Under the pieces are notes generated by a model. It was not told where the DNA came from. It saw only the letters and a list, made by a program, of their open reading frames with translations, and did no database searches. The position numbers and the translations under genes are program-made. A DNA stretch of 64,000 nucleotides from Brevundimonas sp. GTDB lineage: Bacteria; Pseudomonadota; Alphaproteobacteria; Caulobacterales; Caulobacteraceae. The stretch is from assembly GCA_016742215.1 (NCBI GenBank), contig JACVCC010000002.1:354501-418500 (forward strand). The letters run 5' to 3'. Shown piece after piece: positions 62,538 through 64,000 of the stretch (position 1 is the first letter of the stretch; every line of letters begins with the position of its first letter).

Positions 62538-63068
62538 ATGGCCAGGACCGACCCGAAACTGCCTCGGCTCCTGTCGATCGATCAGGTCTCAGACCTGCTC
62601 GGGGTGTCCACCAAAACCGTCCAGCGATTGATCCGGAACGGGGAGCTGCCCCGTCACAAGATCGGCTCGCGCGTCGCGATCTCCGAGCACACTATCGCGC
62701 TTTCGTGGCGCTGCGACGTGACCTTTGAGGTCGCCGTAAGTCCCTGTGAGTCCAGCATTTTTTCGGAACAATTGACTGCTCCGGGACTGGACCGACCCGC
62801 ATTTGCGATGGCAGCTATGTCCGGAGCCCCGTCTCTAAGTTCACCAGCATTGCGGAGTTTCTTGACCTGCCCGACACGGGAGAGGCGACTTCCGAAGCTG
62901 GGCGGACCGGCGGGGTTGATCGCCCCAAGATTGACATGCCCGCAACCGAGCCAACGTCCGCAATGGGTCGAAGGCGGACATCTCCGATTAGTCGGTCGTA
63001 GTGGTTGGAAGGATCACGCCCTGCCGGTAGGCCGTCTTATATCGTTTCCACCTGCCGCTTGGTCCTGA
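62538..63068 (+). CDS. Excisionase-like helix-turn-helix protein, frameshifted near its C-terminus
   Basis: The first ~54 codons encode a typical excisionase-family domain (LPRLLSIDQVSDLLGVSTKT; VQRLIRNGELPRHKIGSRVA; ISEHTIA). After codon 54 the frame changes to sequence unlike any family (LSWRCDVTFEV...). One base inserted at about 62700 would restore AFVALRRDL and a stop at 62726-62728, the usual ending of such proteins. So the real gene is probably 62538-62728 with a one-base loss, and the last ~120 codons of the open frame are read-through. That tail also runs through a hairpin repeat and overlaps the convergent gene at 62988. A sequencing error is possible. Confidence 0.6.
   Translation: MARTDPKLPRLLSIDQVSDLLGVSTKTVQRLIRNGELPRHKIGSRVAISEHTIALSWRCDVTFEVAVSPCESSIFSEQLTAPGLDRPAFAMAAMSGAPSLSSPALRSFLTCPTRERRLPKLGGPAGLIAPRLTCPQPSQRPQWVEGGHLRLVGRSGWKDHALPVGRLISFPPAAWS
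62954..62981. repeat. 28-base hairpin repeat, copy 1
   Basis: The sequence carries GTCCGC and GCGGAC arms around a 12-base centre (AATGGGTCGAAG). It is related to the copies at 63340 and 63751. Confidence 0.7.
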
Positions 63069-63314
63069 AGCATCCAGACGGATTTCATCGCGGACAATCT
63101 CACACATGAGCAGTCCGAGACATTCGTAGCGGTCGAGGCCGATATCCCGGTCGCTTTCAACATGAAGCATTAGGCGGCGGGGATTTGGTCCCCAGTTTCG
63201 AACCACGGCGTCATTTCCGTAGTAAGCCCGGATGGTCTCCAGAACATACTGCTCTTCCTCGGCTGTCAGAGGAGCGGGTTCTTCGAGCAGTAGCGGAGGA
63301 TGAGCCTTCGGCAT
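62988..63314 (-). CDS. Hypothetical small protein
   Basis: I do not recognise this protein of about 108 residues. Starting at ATG 63314 it reads MPKAHPPLLLEEPAPLTAEE; an earlier start at 63392 would run through a hairpin repeat and is less likely. The middle has AEEEQYVLETIRAYYGNDAV and LMLHVESDRDIGLDRYECLG, a charged, probably soluble alpha/beta protein. It lies within the integrated element, convergent with the helix-turn-helix gene. Function unknown. Confidence 0.6.
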   Translation of the reverse strand: MPKAHPPLLLEEPAPLTAEEEQYVLETIRAYYGNDAVVRNWGPNPRRLMLHVESDRDIGLDRYECLGLLMCEIVRDEIRLDASGPSGRWKRYKTAYRQGVILPTTTTD

Positions 63315-63339
63315 GGCTTGAGGTTGGTGCCTTTCACCA

Positions 63340-63367
63340 ACGACCGCAACGGGTTGTTTGCGGACAT
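63340..63367. repeat. 28-base hairpin repeat, copy 2
   Basis: This copy matches copy 1 at 22 of 28 positions and keeps GCGGACAT at the right side. Its left arm is imperfect (GACCGC). It lies between the divergent small genes. Confidence 0.6.
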
Positions 63368-63401
63368 TGCGTGCCGAATGTCGCCGCGCCAAGATATCGC
63401 C

Positions 63402-63749
63402 ATGGGCAGGGGCGTCGAGGACTGGGCGGAGGTGAAGCGGGCTGTTGCTGAGGTGGTAGCTGCTCGTCCGGACGAGTATGAGGTCTCAGTCGTTCGTAAC
63501 CTGGATGATCTGCTCGCTCACATTCAAAAGTCCAATCGACCTGCTCCGTCCATCTCGGCGGGCTATTGGCCTACCTTCCTTGTGGAATGGGAGGCCGAGG
63601 AATTGAAGAACCTCCAGATCGAAGTCTTTGAAGACCGATACGAGGTTTCCCGGTTCTTCGATGGCAGGACCGATATCTGGTACGAGCCCCACGCGCACGG
63701 AGACACCTTCTCCGACCAGTTGATCGCTGAGCTACCCAAAGCGGGGTGA
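63402..63749 (+). CDS. Hypothetical protein
   Basis: I do not recognise this protein of about 115 residues. It starts MGRGVEDWAEVKRAVAEVVA and has VVRNLDDLLAHIQKS, a central WPTFLVEWEAEELKN and a closing EVSRFFDGRTDIWYEPHA. It is acidic, soluble and of a size and composition seen in small immunity-like or unknown proteins of mobile elements, but no family is claimed. ATG 63378 is an alternative start. It lies after hairpin repeat copy 2 and ends just before copy 3. Confidence 0.55.
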   Translation: MGRGVEDWAEVKRAVAEVVAARPDEYEVSVVRNLDDLLAHIQKSNRPAPSISAGYWPTFLVEWEAEELKNLQIEVFEDRYEVSRFFDGRTDIWYEPHAHGDTFSDQLIAELPKAG

Positions 63750-63750
63750 A

Positions 63751-63778
63751 CGTCCGGAATGGGTGGTAAGCGGACACC
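63751..63778. repeat. 28-base hairpin repeat, copy 3
   Basis: This copy matches copy 1 at 23 of 28 positions. It starts two bases after the stop of the preceding gene and ends 20 bases before the next start. Confidence 0.65.
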
Positions 63779-63798
63779 GATTTGAGGAAGCTCCCGCC

Positions 63799-64000
63799 AT
63801 GATCATTCGCCGAGGCTGTCCGACCATTTCTCTCCTCGCCGCGGTTTTTGTGTTGTCCGGAGTGTCCGCCTGCGGCGCACCCCCGCCGATGTCAGCCGCA
63901 GATCACGCCTTCGACAAGGCAATCTCAGCGGCATTGGCGAGAGGCCAATCCATCGCCATCACCTCCATTGAGCCGGGCGGCTGGAGTATGGTCTGCGTGG
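63799..64000 (+). CDS. Hypothetical lipoprotein (partial, runs off the right edge)
   Basis: An ATG at 63799 with GAGGAAG upstream opens a frame that continues to the window end (67 codons). The first residues form a lipoprotein signal: basic IIRRG, hydrophobic PTISLLAAVFVLSGV and lipobox VSAC. The mature part begins GAPPPMSAADHAFDKAISAA. No family can be assigned from the visible part. Confidence 0.7.
   Translation, partial: MIIRRGCPTISLLAAVFVLSGVSACGAPPPMSAADHAFDKAISAALARGQSIAITSIEPGGWSMVCV

Overview
The window is GC-rich, gene-dense DNA from an alphaproteobacterium, most likely a member of the Caulobacteraceae and perhaps Brevundimonas. This rests on the two TonB-dependent receptors whose TonB boxes read DEIVVTGIRAS or DEVIVTGIRAS, the RegB/RegA pair beside a cytochrome bo quinol oxidase, the codon bias, and a short GTCCGC...GCGGAC intergenic repeat. 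The placement is inferred from recognised families and was not checked by any search. No rRNA, tRNA or CRISPR array was seen.

Layout. (1) 1-12.4 kb is a secretion and surface region. It holds the N-terminal 1,804 codons of a giant repetitive beta-helix surface protein (minus strand, running off the left edge), a type I secretion pair (HlyD-type adaptor and ABC exporter, minus), and a divergent RTX adhesin with five Ig/cadherin-like repeats (plus). (2) 12.4-23.1 kb is an acetate module. A DcaP-like outer-membrane channel and acetyl-CoA synthetase form one minus-strand operon, next to a CrbR-type regulator and a CrbS-type symporter-histidine kinase, followed by two MHS-type MFS transporters. 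(3) 23.3-30.0 kb is a respiratory operon, cyoABCD-surf1-regB-regA, in which the quinol oxidase is co-transcribed with a redox sensor that keeps both its quinone motif and a candidate redox cysteine.

(4) 30-45.9 kb is a catabolic region for an unidentified substrate. A six-gene minus-strand operon (gntR, PhyH dioxygenase, SDR, AEC permease, gamma carbonic anhydrase, FAD D-lactate dehydrogenase) faces a plus-strand set (iclR, SCP-x-type thiolase, acyl-CoA synthetase, OprB porin). After a REPIN-like repeat come a TRAP transporter operon headed by two PPC/DUF296 proteins and a divergent SDR gene. Three inverted repeats with the same form, RGTCCA-N5-TGGAYY, lie in front of iclR and between the TRAP/PPC operon and the SDR, so they look like one IclR regulon.

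(5) 45.9-60.8 kb is an alginate utilisation locus. One translationally coupled operon encodes a TonB receptor, a PL6 lyase, a PL17 oligoalginate lyase, an ExuT-like MFS transporter, an SDR that fits a DEH reductase, and a secreted SGNH esterase. A second TonB receptor is divergent and is followed by an FCD-type GntR regulator; an operator-like palindrome lies between the receptors. (6) 60.8-64 kb is the edge of an integrated element. It has a P4-type integrase, an AlpA-like regulator, a frameshifted excisionase-like gene, small unknown genes, a truncated lipoprotein gene, iteron-like repeats next to int, and three copies of a 28-base hairpin repeat.

Taken together the genes suggest an aquatic or plant-associated polysaccharide degrader. 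Alginate is imported and cleaved, any acetyl groups could feed the acetate module, and electrons pass to the bo oxidase under RegBA control. The link between modules is inference; the individual families are mostly secure.
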